Both the position numbers and the translations under genes were made by a program. Below are positions 1 through 12,700 of a stretch of 64,000 bases of DNA, one piece after another. The first letter of the stretch is position 1. Every line of letters begins with the position of its first letter. Below the pieces are notes generated by a model, which was not told the DNA's origin, ran no database searches, and was given only the letters and a program-made list of their open reading frames with translations. Source of the DNA: Strix aluco (taxonomy: Eukaryota > Chordata > Aves > Strigiformes > Strigidae); the NCBI RefSeq assembly GCF_031877795.1, contig NC_133935.1:87116748-87180747 (forward strand), given 5' to 3'.

Positions 1-680
1 TGCCTCCAGCTACTCTTTCTGATGCCTTTTGCTGCCTGCAATAAAACTTTGGCTTGAAAACCCACAACAGAGCTCATTATTTGAACATATACAAATGGGA
101 GAGCCAACACAGTCTTAAGCAACTGATCTGGTCCTTAATGATAACTCTTAGTTATCAAGTAGTCTAATTTTAAAAGAATATAATCTGCTTACATCTCTCT
201 AGACATCCTACTGGGAACCAAAGTTTCAGTTGTCAGGTTTTAACTTTGAAATTTCTTGGCCAATTATACATTCTCCTTGCAGATTTGTTTCTGTCCTCTC
301 TTTTCTTTGGCATCTTCTATTTTACATGGCACGGCCATATGGTTTGATGTAATGTCAAAAGAAGGATGCCCCTAGCTTTAGATCTTGCTTTCTTTACAGT
401 GTGAATGAATAACCAGTGAAAGCTGTAATCTGTCAGCAGCTTGTTTTCAAGATGCTGGTGTTTTATTGTCCATGAACAATGTACAAGCCTGTACCCTGCA
501 GGACTGACTAGTGCTCTCTGCAAATTTTGTGCTCCCATTGGACTCATTATCACTGATGATTTAGGGAGAAACTTTGTAGGGAGAGAAAACAACAAAGTCC
601 AGAGTGATTATGCTTCTTTAAGGAAGTTGTTTCCCTTAAAATATTTCCTTTGTCATTATACTTGCTGTTTTGAATTTCAG
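1..680. other. LRGUK intron sequence, left edge
   Basis: AT-rich intron ending in the TTTGAATTTCAG acceptor. The first ~70 bp (AATAAAACTTTGGC, then ACCCACAACA) faintly resemble the end of a retroviral LTR but cannot be assessed because the rest is off-window. Confidence 0.6.
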
Positions 681-794
681 GGGAAGTTCATAGCAACTTA
701 TAAATACAGTGGCTATTACTATGGACTTGGAAGAAACACTGTAGAATCAATTGCCAGAGAGGGTCTTGCAACCTGTGTTCACTTTGAAATAGAG
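681..794 (+). CDS. LRGUK: LRGUK exon a (kinase domain, GMP-side segment)
   Basis: 114 nt, phase 0 to 0, 38 codons starting [11 protein letters not shown] and ending HFEIE. Acceptor TTTGAATTTCAG|GGG, donor GAG|GTAAGG. It encodes the [11 protein letters not shown] segment typical of guanylate kinase-like folds. Confidence 0.92.
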
Positions 795-3700
795 GTAAGG
801 ATTACTTATTGCCTAACCATTTTTGAATGAATCATTCTGTGAGAACTGTCCTGGGGACGAATTCCTGCAGTTTGGCTAAGGTTTGTTTCAGCTGCCTAGA
901 CACAGCCGCTTAGTGACACAAGAGACATCCTACAACCTTCTGCCCGACCTACAGCTGCTGCTGGTCCATTTGAACCAGTTGTGTGGGCTGCATTACAGTC
1001 ACTGGAGACACAGTTTGGTCAGATGAACTGCATTTTTAACTCCACTGCTTGTATCAAGTAGCTCTCCACTGTCCATATGTAAACCACGCCACTCCCTTTA
1101 TAGGCAACCAAATTTAGTCAGATGAATCCTTCTCCTGGCTTCTTAACATTTCCAGGCCTATTTTCAGTCTTCAGCAGGCTCATCTCCCCACCACATCACC
1201 AGTACTTTCCATTATAGTACCCTCAGCTTTTCAACCATGTGCTTTCCACCCATCTACAGCTTATAGTGGGACTGGTCTAGAGCTGCACATCTACCGATCA
1301 CCCCTAAAATCATGCCATGTTTCTCCTCTGCTGATGAAGCAATGGACAATGCATGCAGGCCTGAGGCAATATTTTGGGCAGAACTATTAAAAGATGCAAT
1401 CTCTTTGAGGAATTACTTTACCCTCTCTGAGATTTGTCAGGTGCACAAGCACAGATGGCAGAATCTCAGAAGTCATGCTGCGTTAGGAAAGTAGGTCACA
1501 AACAAAGAGTCAAAACCTATCTATTGGAATCCCAAAAGAGTAACTTTTAAGATAATTTTCTAATTATGTACTCCTCATTATCTTAGATCAAGATTTACTA
1601 GCTAGGGGTTGAGGTGACAAAAAGAAAAGGCGTGCTACATCTCCTCCCAAATTCTTTCTACAAAATAAGCTCCATCTATATGAGCTTCCAAAATGAGAGA
1701 CTCTACAGAGTGCCTGGAATGTGATACTGAGTGTTGCTGGGTTTCACTGTGTTTGTAGGGCTCAGCTCTACCTCTGGGGGATTACTACAAGTTAACAGAA
1801 ACTACTACATTCCATGATAGATGGGGAAAAAAAATAAAGATAAAAAAGAAATGTAGGAGACTGCGGTGCTAATGTAGGATCCTAAGTTGTAGATCCAGAG
1901 TTAGGGGAATGACTAGGGAGACTGGAGCAAAAATTGATACTAAATTTAATTAATTTTAGAATTATTATTTTGTTTGTGAGGCTGATGATTGAAAAACTAG
2001 TTTTCCGTTAAGAACCTTAGTGTTCATAAGAAGTTTTAGTCCTCTTTGGCCCAAATAAATCTGTACGCATTTACTGGCTTGCATATAAATGTACAAATAA
2101 CAGAGTAACAGCATGTCGGTGCTAAAAAATAAGTAGCTCCTTGCTCAAATGGTCAACAATTTAATGCTGCAATCCTGCTCTTAAGTGCTTGTTACTTGGC
2201 TGATATTAAACAGCAAATTAATAACTTAATCTCTGCGTAGTTCCGTTTCCTCTTTTTCCTCAGTCTTGTAAGAACTGTGAATCACCCTCAGTCTCCCCTG
2301 ATTGCAATAGGCATTCAGTGTGTTTGTTGTCTTGCCAGACAGACCCTAAATTTACAAGGGAAAAAAATAGGATAAGATTAAATATAATGGAAAGGGGTAC
2401 CTTTTAAAGCTGTCAATTCTTCAAAAAAGTAGATGTGTTATCAAATAATTTAGGAGAAATAATGTCATGTTTATTCATAAGGAGGTTAACCCAGCAACGT
2501 AGGCAGTGACCATAACTTTTAGTGGGTATTACCGAAGCTACTGTCATGGACAGACAGCGAAGAAACTCCTTTGTCACTGAAGTTGCAAGATCACATAGTA
2601 ATTATGCATGGTCTTGTATCACTATAGGCTCTGCAAGCAGATGAGAAACAATAACGGTGAGTTATGTATCTGAATAGAAGTTATCGAAGTCCATTATCTT
2701 CTGCGAGGCTCATAACAAAAGTGATTTAGCACTATTAAAAGAAATTTTAATTATGGTCTGTGGGCTGAGACTAAAAATTTAGAGCTGTTCATTCCCTTTA
2801 ATCGAGAGTATATCTTTCACTGATAAAGGAGACTGACACAAATTTTAAAAGTTAAATCTTGCCGAGTCTGCACTTCCAGTTAGTGAAGTCGCTGCGATTC
2901 TGACACACGGTTATGTGTTGGAGTAAGCACTTCTGCAGTGCTTTCCCCTTGGTAGTGTAGCCACCAACACCTGCAGAGCAACTGAAGGAGCTGCACATTC
3001 CATCCGAGAGTGGAGTGCCGGAGTGGCTAATGTGTGTCATTATGCTTCCAGAAATATAATACACCTTGTCTCCTGCCAAAGACCACTCCCTATTGCGCTT
3101 GTTGCTGGTTATCCAGTTGTTCAGGCTGGGGAGTCAAAGGGAGTGGGATATAATATTAGTCACATCTTTTCTGTAACCCCATGCTATTAACTGAAAAAAT
3201 TGAGGTGGTTTAGTCATGTTAAATAAATGGATGTCTTAAACTCGGGTAGTCCTTTGATCTTTCTTGACCTCATATGCAAATTCAGGAAACTCAAATTTTA
3301 CTCCTTTTTTTATTTTCCAAATATCTCTTTGGTTTCAAGCTGTCAACTCCTGTATTCTCCCATTCTTTATTTTAAGGTCACTTTCCTTATATGCAAAGAC
3401 ACTCATCATAGTGAGCGTCATATTTGAGATCCACTCAACCATGTTGTCTCTGTGCAACAGATTTATTGGGCATACCAGAAGCCTTCTGTATTCCTTTTTT
3501 CATCCTCCCTGCTCATCCCAGACTATTGATGGGCTGCCTTCCTATTCCTACGTAGTTCTGGAACAAACGAATCCCTAGTTATGTCATTTCTTGATCAGAG
3601 ACCTATTCACGGTGCAACTTCAGATGAGGAAGGTCTTACTAGTCTGGAATGTGGGTCTGCTTTCTGCTGGTTTTCCAATCTCTGAATAATTAGCTAGTTA

Positions 3701-6700
3701 TAATTTACTATAATTAGCTAGAATAATTTACTAGCTGAAAGTAGGTGGCCAAATAGCCAGATGCAAAGATTTCTGTGCCCCAAATTCTTCCCTTTAGTTT
3801 TCACCAAAATGAAAAAGATTTTCCCCAGAATCACTCCCTGAAATTTTTAGAATGGGTCAAAGTACTGTTCCATACTTAGAATGCTGCAACCAAGAAAAAA
3901 AAAAATCTAATGAGCCTTCAGCCTACTATTGGTTTTTGCATGATTTTTCTTGTGTTTTAGATGCTTGTGTATATATATATATATATAGGATTATATATAA
4001 CAGTAAAGCCAAGAATTTATTGTTAGTGTGATGGAATTTTTAACTGTCTAATTTAAGAATCATCATCAGCCTACATCTAATTATTGCAGAAAAAGAATAA
4101 TAATGCATTTAGAGTACTTATCTACTGAAAAAGTCCCAATAACAACAATAATAATAGTAATAATACTACAACAATTAAAATTGTAATACATGTTTCTTGG
4201 TTTCTATCTGTTTTGCTGGTGTTATGCTCACCCTTTCACTGCTCCTTTCAGGTCTAAGGTCAGTGGTTTCCCTCTGGTGTTGTCATTGGAAGGGCAGGAT
4301 GTTACAGCAAGTTATCAACATCTGAGCCCTTTGCTGGGAGGATATTCATGTTGATAGTTTCTTCTTTCTCCTTCCAGGATACTCTTGGGGTCATTTGTAT
4401 ATGTTTACTAACACATGTTTACACCTTTCTCTTTCTTTGTTGGTCTGCAGCTCCAGGTTACATATGAATTCATAGAATCATAGAATAATTTAGGTTGGAA
4501 AAGACCTTTAAGATCATCAAGTCCAATCATAAACCTCACACTGCCAAGTCCACCACTAACCCATGTCCTGAGGTGCCACATCTACCCGTCTTTTAAATAC
4601 CTCCAGGGATGGTGACTCCACCACTTCCCTGGGCAGCTTGTTCCAATGTTTGACAACCCTTTTGGAGAAGAAATTGCTCCTAATATCCTATCTAAACCTC
4701 CCCTGGTGCAACTTTTACTCTTGTGCTATTGCTTGTTAATTGGGAGAAGAGCCTGACCCCCACCTGGCTACAACCTCCTTTCAGGTACTTGTAGAGGGCG
4801 ATGAGGTGTCCCCCGAGCCTCCTTTTCTCCAGGCTAAACCACCCCAGTTCCCTCAACCTCACTTCATAAGACTTGTGCTCTCGACCTTTCATTGCTCTTT
4901 TCTGGACATGCTCCAGCACCTCAATGTCTTTCTTGTAGTGAGGAGCCCAAAACTTAACCTGGTATTTGAGGTGTGGCCTCACCAGTGCCAAGTACAGGGG
5001 GATGATCACTGCCCTAGTCCTGCTGGCCACGCTATTTCTGATACAAGAATTCATTATATATGGCGCCCTTTAGGTGTGTTACACACTATTTCTTCTTGTT
5101 GCCTCTAAAACCAGTTTGTCCAGCTCCAGGCCTTCATTTTTTAACTGACCATTATTGAGATGTTTATAGTTGTGAGGTGTCCAATGTCAAGACTGTGACC
5201 CATCTCTTACCATCCCATGCCTGCAGTCCTCTACATTGTGTCCTGTGTTTCCACTTCCTGAGGTCTTTGCTATCATGCCAGGCCTGTATTTATCTACACT
5301 GTGTTATTCTGTTGAGTCATAAACATCATAAACATCTCATTCTACCTGGAACAACCGCTTGCTACTGCTATCCCTATAAAACTGGTTGTACCACACAAAG
5401 ATAAGCAAAAATAAAACAATTAGATGTAGACACCTGGTCAACAAGAGAAATTGCTGTCACAGCTGAACCAAGTAAAACAAAGTTGCAGCTAAGTCAAGAA
5501 AAGTTCAGAGCAAGCAGGACAAGCCTCAGTCCTCAGGTCTGGAAAACTCAGTACAAACCTTATGGCAATGGCAGTACCATATTGCAGGACTACGTGGTTG
5601 CAATATTCTGGTTTATATGTAGACAGAGTGGGAGGGAGAGAGAAAAGGTTCTTCAAAGTATGGGTTGGTGCAAAGGAGAGCTATCAGAAATTCAGGATTG
5701 GTACCATTACCTGCATCATTTAATAGGACTTTGTCTTTAAGTCTTTGCATGCAGATGGGTCTCCTTTTTCAGATCTAGCCAAAATGATTATGTGTTTGCA
5801 GCCCTCAGCTGTCAACAAGTGCCAGCTGGAGCCATTGTTCTTACAGCAGAGTTGATGCAAGGCACGTGGAAAGATTTCCTAGTCTGCTGTACTATTCAAG
5901 ATAGTTTATTGCTGATAAAAATGGTTCAAGTTAAGATGTCTGACTACAGTGTAACAGGTGGACAATATGCACATTGCATCTCTGCTGTGGAGCTGTGGTT
6001 ATACCCAGTTTTGGGAGGGGGTAACATTGCAAGCTGCTCCAGCAAAATAAATATGCTTGTATCTTGATGAAGGTGCACACTTTCACTTAAAAAAATATAC
6101 CAGCTGAGGAGAAAATTCTCAGTTTGTTCATAGTGGAAAGCTAAGGGCCAAGGTGGTGATGCAGGTGAGTTCTGTGTGTCAGTACAATAGTGTGAGTCAG
6201 TGATACACACATTGAGAATAACTAGGTCCTGATGGAATAGAAAGGATGGGAAAGAAGGAAAAGCCATTAGCTGGTGGGTATGAGAAGTATGATGCTTTAA
6301 ATCACTGTGGAATTTGACTAAAAGGATTCTTTCAAAAGTGTGTTTAGAATAAAGCTATACTGTTCTTGTAACGCTTTTCACATGTTGCTTTAGGGCACTT
6401 CACCTTGAACTTGCCTGTTATGTAAAGTCGGATGCTAGATCTTGAGACCTGTAGATTGGACACGTTTCCAGTATCGCTTTCACAGTAATTTGTGATAAAT
6501 ACAGAGTTGTCCTAAACTCAGCTACAAGTTCAATAGGCACTCAGTTTCAGGAACAAAACATTGTGTTTCTCTGCTTCATTTTAAAGGGTATGCATAGCTT
6601 GAAAAATACCTACTTTAAACCCAGATATATCCTGTTAGTACCAACGAACAAAGAAAAATACGAGGGCCATCTAAGGAGGAAAGGATTATTCAGCAGGCCA

Positions 6701-9700
6701 GAGATTGAAGAGGCAGTCTCCAGAGTGGACATGTACATCAAAATAAATCAGGATATTCCAGGATACTTTGATGCAGTAGTCAACACAGGTAAGTTAATCT
6801 CTTTCATACTATAAATCTGACTTCTAATGTCACACCAATAGATGGACTGAAACTGCCATGCAAACAAAGCCATGTTATTAAACTAAGGATGACAAATGGT
6901 TTAATGTTCAGCCTAACAGTTTAAACTATCCTTTAATTGATTTTCCTAGTTAATTCTTGTCCCAGGAATCCAAAAGCTCTGGAGATCTGTCAGGGCTGAA
7001 TGATACTGCTATGTCTAAGTTGTGCTTTAAGCCCATCTAGAAAGCAAACCAACTATTGAACTCAGCAGCACACTTGTGAAGTGTTGTCTCCTGTGAGAGT
7101 ATTAAACTGATCTGTGCTAATTGTCTGTTGGTTTCTGGGCAGAGTTCAGAGGTGCTTTTGATCTAACAGACCTAATTATCTCTGGGCAGGATAGGCTTTT
7201 TTCAAGTGTTGAAATGACAGCTGATGTGCAGTCTGGCAACATCTCCCTGTAAAGAAGAGGCTGCTGCAAAGCTTTTCCTTGTAGGACTCTTCTGCTTAGT
7301 AACTTGCTCAAGACCCCCAGCCTGAAACAAGGAATGTGAGGGTGGTAGCAATTTCATTAAAACAAGTGTTTGCTTCTTGATATTTAGGAATTGAGGAGGT
7401 GGTAGAGAAGAATCCTTTTCTAGTTTGTTCTGTGCCTGCCCTTTTTTGGAGGTGATTTTTGTGGTTCACCACAGTGATGGTTGAATATATCGTGGTGGTA
7501 TGAAATACTGTATTTGTAGTTATTGTCAAGGGCATACGAAGCTTGAAATTTAAATATAGCATTAAAGAAATAAAACACACTAAACCAAATTGCAGAAGGA
7601 GAATATTTAGGTGAGTACAGAAACTGAGATGAATTCCAGATTACTTTCTCGAATGTGTTATTTACAAAGATGAAGATTTTTCTCCCAAAGAGATGAGCTG
7701 GATGAGTTAAGAATGCATTTCTGTGTCAAACTTCTGTGATTTGTAACTTCATACTGATGAAAGCTTCATTTTTTCATTATGTATCCTTCCCCCCCCCATG
7801 AAATGCATATCCATCCCTTTCTGCAGATGACTCGGATGAGGCATTCACAGAGCTGAGTTCCCTCGTAAAGGCATACCTGGGTTTGGAGCCACCTGCAGTT
7901 TTTGATAGCATTCAGGACTTGAGGAGCAGAGCAGGAGCAGGTACTGTGTCTGGGCACATGCTACTACTGGTTTTATCAGTAGAGTATTTCTACTTATTTG
8001 TTAGAATAATTGAAATCTGTAAATGATGCAACCTGTGAGACTCCTTGTCTCTGAAAACTCTGCGTGCTTCTTTAATGGGTCTCCTGGGCTGGTTCTTTCC
8101 TGGGATTGGAATTTTTAATGGAGATCTTTCCAGGTACTTTACATCACTGTGTGCCCTGAGGCAATAATATGCAGAAAGTGAATTGCCTGACTGTTCTGAG
8201 GATGCTTTTGGGCTGAGGATCTCCCATTCATCCCAGAGGAATCACAAGCAAGATACGCATCCGTGGCCGAGAGCTTTGTGCCTATCAAACTGTTGAGCAA
8301 CAAGAAAATGGCATGGCACTGAGCCCTTACTTCACCCTCTTCCCCAGGATAGCCAGCAGCATGAAGAGGTATATGAAAACCAGAATAGTAAGAGGAGGGA
8401 AGGCAACTTATAAATTCACTCCAAGTGCTTTTGGGGCTACCCACTGCAGGGTAAACCCAACTTATTGGTAGTGTGTTTAAGAGAAGCCTTTTAGCACCTG
8501 AATGACTGAGGCTGGACCCTCATGATCACTTCCAGCTAATCCAAGTGCGTGCTGCTGCAAAAAGTGGTCATGCCCAATTTATCTCTCCTGCCTATGCATT
8601 TCTACTTTCCCCCTTATTCTCATTTCTCTGTGCAGTCATGTGTAATCTGGATCAGGGAATGGTTCCATCCAAAAACTAACCTAGAAAAAAAAAAAAACAA
8701 ACAGCTTTCAGACAGATTGATTCCTTGATCAAACTAATCATGCAGCTATAGAATTGGCTCAAGGAGGGAAGGGTGCGGGAGAAGAGCTTCATGGCTGCCC
8801 ATGGAGGAAGAAGGGAGGTCTACTCTTGACAGAGGCAGTATAACTAAGATTAGCTTAACATATTGGAGAACCTGTAACCCTTGAATTTATTCTAGACAGA
8901 GCAGGTTACCAGCTGGGATGAAAGCAGAATATGATCTCAAAAATACTGGAGAAAAAGAAATAAGAAACAGACATTATGGTAGTTATATGTTGCACAGCAC
9001 AGACTAACAAAAAACTCATTTATGTGAACTCTTCCTTCTAACTCCAAGAGCCTCCGTGGTTTATGGCTGTCTTGGTTAGATGCATTACAACAGGAGGGTT
9101 AATGAGTTTCCTAAGTAACACAGAGCCAATATTCATGACCTTGTGTGTGGCTCAGAAGGCTGCAAATAAAAGTCGCTGAAGGGAGAGCAAAAATATCTGA
9201 AAATGTTAATGAAGAATAGTGTAAAATTCATCAGTTCATCATTTCAAGTAATTTTGTATCCTGAAAGGATTAATAAATACTGATTTCCCAGTGGACAAGA
9301 AAAAAGCTTCTACATGCATTGTGGCATCTCAGTGCTACAGCAGTGAAGACCTTTCTGAAGAATCTTGTTTAATCTTAAACTATGTAGATTTTATTTTCAT
9401 TTGCAGAGCTTCCATGTTTGTTTGAAGCGAGAAAGATTTCCTTGCCTTTTTTACTATTATATTGTTGCTTATTTGTCTTAAAACCACTGAAGACATTTTG
9501 ACCTGAGAGGCAACAAAATCCATCAAACCCTAACTAGATTATCAGGAAAGAAGAAAAGGGGAGAGGATTAAAGATAAAAGATTTTTATATAATCATGGTA
9601 TTTGTGAAGATATATACATATGTATCTGAAGTTCCTTTAAAGGACTTTGTTTGTATTCCTCAGCAGTTCTGAGTTCTTTCAGTGAGTGGCTTGTCACTAG

Positions 9701-12700
9701 TTACAGAAAACTTCATTAATAGTACTAGATTTTGGTAATTCTGCTGTCCATAAAGTAACTTTTAAATTTACTGTGCACCATTAAATTCATTTAGAGCTTC
9801 ATTTATAGGTGTTTAAATAAATTTAACTATCCTATTTCTAGAGATCATCTCTTCTTATGGACTGTGTGAAATAATTTATTTTAAAAAACTTGCCCCAAGG
9901 TTGTCTTTAATATGGACATTTTTAGTAAGATAGTAGCAGGGGGAAGATTGGTTGTGTGAGATTATGATAGGTTGTTAATTCTTTTTTTAATGAACTGCTG
10001 TGCAAGATCTTTTGCTCATATATAGAGTAAAAATACTCGGAGAAAATAGATAAGTTCTTCTTTTAAAAAACTTTTTATAGCAGAAGTACAATACATTTCA
10101 GAGCTGATAACGCTTTGTACTTGCATTAGCAGCTTTCATCCACAGAACTCAGTATTTTACAGCTATTAATTATATCTCACAGCAGTCCTGTGGAGTATGT
10201 GTTAGTATTTGTATTTTACAAATGAGGAAAGGGACATTTATGTCAAAGACTTATAATTTGTGATGGTGGGCACCAGAAATCCCACTGAAGTTTTGGCAGT
10301 GTGAAGCTCTGCACCTCTGAAGGTTAGGCTCTACTACTTACTCAGTGTTGAAGTGAGTAGTTTACTGTGCCAGAAACAGAACCCACCAATCTCAAGTCTC
10401 ATCTCCTCTGTTCTTAACATCAGATCCTCTGGCAGCTACAAACCAGCACTATATAAAGGCTGTGCTGAAAGTCATCTGATGACTGTTGAAACTTTTTTAT
10501 AAAGGCATATACTAATGCCTTTATAACATGTATATCCATATTTAGTATATGAATATGCATATGGATGAGATGTCTCTGCCTTTCATCCACCTCCTTTGTA
10601 TGTGACTTCTTAGGCTGTGAGCTCTCGTGCTTTGATATAGCACACAATGCAATTAAACCTTTCTTATGATGGGATTTCTGCAGACTCATGTACCAATTTT
10701 TATAAGAATTTTTCTGTGCCTTAATTTAGTATTTAGTTACCATTTTATAGACAGGATAAATCCCAGCTTACAGATTTTTTTCAAATTTGATTTTTAGGGT
10801 TTTTTAAAAAGTGAGTTAGTTGTGTCTTCAGTTTTCTGACTCATGTCCATGTGTGATTCCTTGCAATACAGCAGTGGTGCAAGTCTTCGGATTTCTGTTC
10901 ACAGAAATTCAGATAAATAACAGAAGGAAAGGTGCCCCATCACATTCTAAGAGCTCTGAGAAGGTTAAAGCTTCTAAGTAGGTAGACTGTAATTAGTTTA
11001 GCAGTCATAACAGTGGTGCAATATCAGAACATCCATAACAAAATGAGCTCATTTACACAGAGTTAAGCACCTCTTCCTAGTCCATTAATGTAGGGGTGGG
11101 TTTTTTTTTTTTATTTTTCATAACTTTCATTTGCCTAACTATTCAGGGGGGATAAATTTGTTATATCTGTGAAGTACTTGGAAGGTTTACAAGCTTTTGG
11201 GGAACTGCGTAGCTTATGTCCTTTACAACTCCCGCAGTTATCTTTTGTGAATCCAGAATTGTGCCAAAAGCCAAAAGATGGTTGTTGCAAATGACTAGTT
11301 TCTTTCTGCTTGCTGTAAGCACAGTGGTGTTCAGAGTATTTTTATTGAGAAGTGTCTTTTCTGTACTAGGTTCCAGAACACAGCTCTTACAAGAGCAAAG
11401 ATTGTCACCTGGTGGAGTAATTACTGGAACTACTCGGTCTTCATCTGTCAATGAGTTCTGGGACTCTTCTGCTAAAAACTATCCAGGAAGCTTCTCGGAC
11501 AAAGTTGCTGCACAACTGGGCTCTGTGGTAAGCAGCATCTACTCTAACCTTAGACAGAAATGAGAAGTTGTATGCCAAAAATACATGTTAGTCAGACCTT
11601 TCTTCCTCCAAAGAAAATTAACACCTGTTCTCTGGCCATCTTTCAAGAATATTTACTAGTTCTCCAGAGTTAAAAGCAGATTGATGAGAATGAGACAAGT
11701 AAACTCAGATGAGAGGACAAGCTGTCATTTCTGCTCAATTTTACACCAGAATAAATCTGTTGATCCTAATTGATTTCATCCATTTGTGTAATGGTGTAAG
11801 GAAGCTGAATCTCATCTCTCAGTTCTACAACAAGATATGAAACTAGCCTATTCAGTGGAAATAGATAGCTGCAATTAATAGGACAATGAAGATTACTTAT
11901 GAACGCCATCCTGTGGCGGTAGAAAAAGCTCATTCAGCCGAGCCTTTCAGAGTGTATGCTAGTGATAACTGCCAGAGATCAAATTTAAGCACATTTTTCA
12001 CCTGCTTTTACTTTTTCAATCAACAGATTCAACAATGTGCTTGGATTTCAAATAACCTCTTGCAACTTCAGCTTCATCTCTCTTTCTTTTTTTACTTCTC
12101 CTTAATAGTCCTTACCCTAAAGGCATTCATTCTCCTTGCAGGCAGTGGGGGAGTTGGGGCTATGAAGCAGATGTGTCTAATTCTCTTTTTATACGACAAT
12201 GACAGGAGAAAGAGAAAAAGAAAAATGAAAGCTTTAAACTTTGTTCCATTCCAGGGTTATGATGTCATTATGATGAATGATGGCTTGGCAGGCATGACTT
12301 GCTGTACAATTTTGCCACTATCGCTGTATTTATAACTACCTCTGATGTTTAGAATTACTGCTGCAGATGGAGAAAAGTAACAGACCCCCCTGCCCCCGTT
12401 TCCCAGGCTTTAAAAAATGCTCTCTTAGGTGTGGAAAAAGGTAGGTTTGTAAAATGGCTGGCATAAATAGGGAACCTCCCATCTTTCAGTTTTCTGAAAT
12501 GAATTACCTTTTTACAAGCCATGCAGAATACAAAAAGTCACAAGTGTTGTTCGATTACATGTTTCTTTCATCCAAAGGTTTGTTAGTCTAATGTGAGAGA
12601 GAAGCCAGAATATTTCTTACCTTGGTGGCACTCTGTCATCGCTCCTACCCCAGTAATTTATTTTTCTCTTTTTTTATTTCATCCTTTTTATTTTTACTTT

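Larger units (their letters stand above)
795..6586. other. LRGUK intron a-b
   Basis: 5.8-kb intron. Contents recognised: AT-rich duplications, (TA)n, an AAT-type repeat and the CR1 at 4,468-5,056. Nothing else supportable. Confidence 0.7.
7941..11369. other. LRGUK intron c-d
   Basis: 3.4-kb intron holding a MIR-like fragment and a 12-bp perfect hairpin; otherwise plain AT-rich sequence. Confidence 0.7.

Noticed and set aside
5340..5430. TATAAAACTGGTTG ... AATAAAACAA considered as a solo LTR piece
   Set aside because: No paired ends, no target duplication, too short.
11886..12335. 149-codon ORF with ATG
   Set aside because: No family resemblance, hydrophobic low-complexity content from T-rich intron, inside an LRGUK intron.
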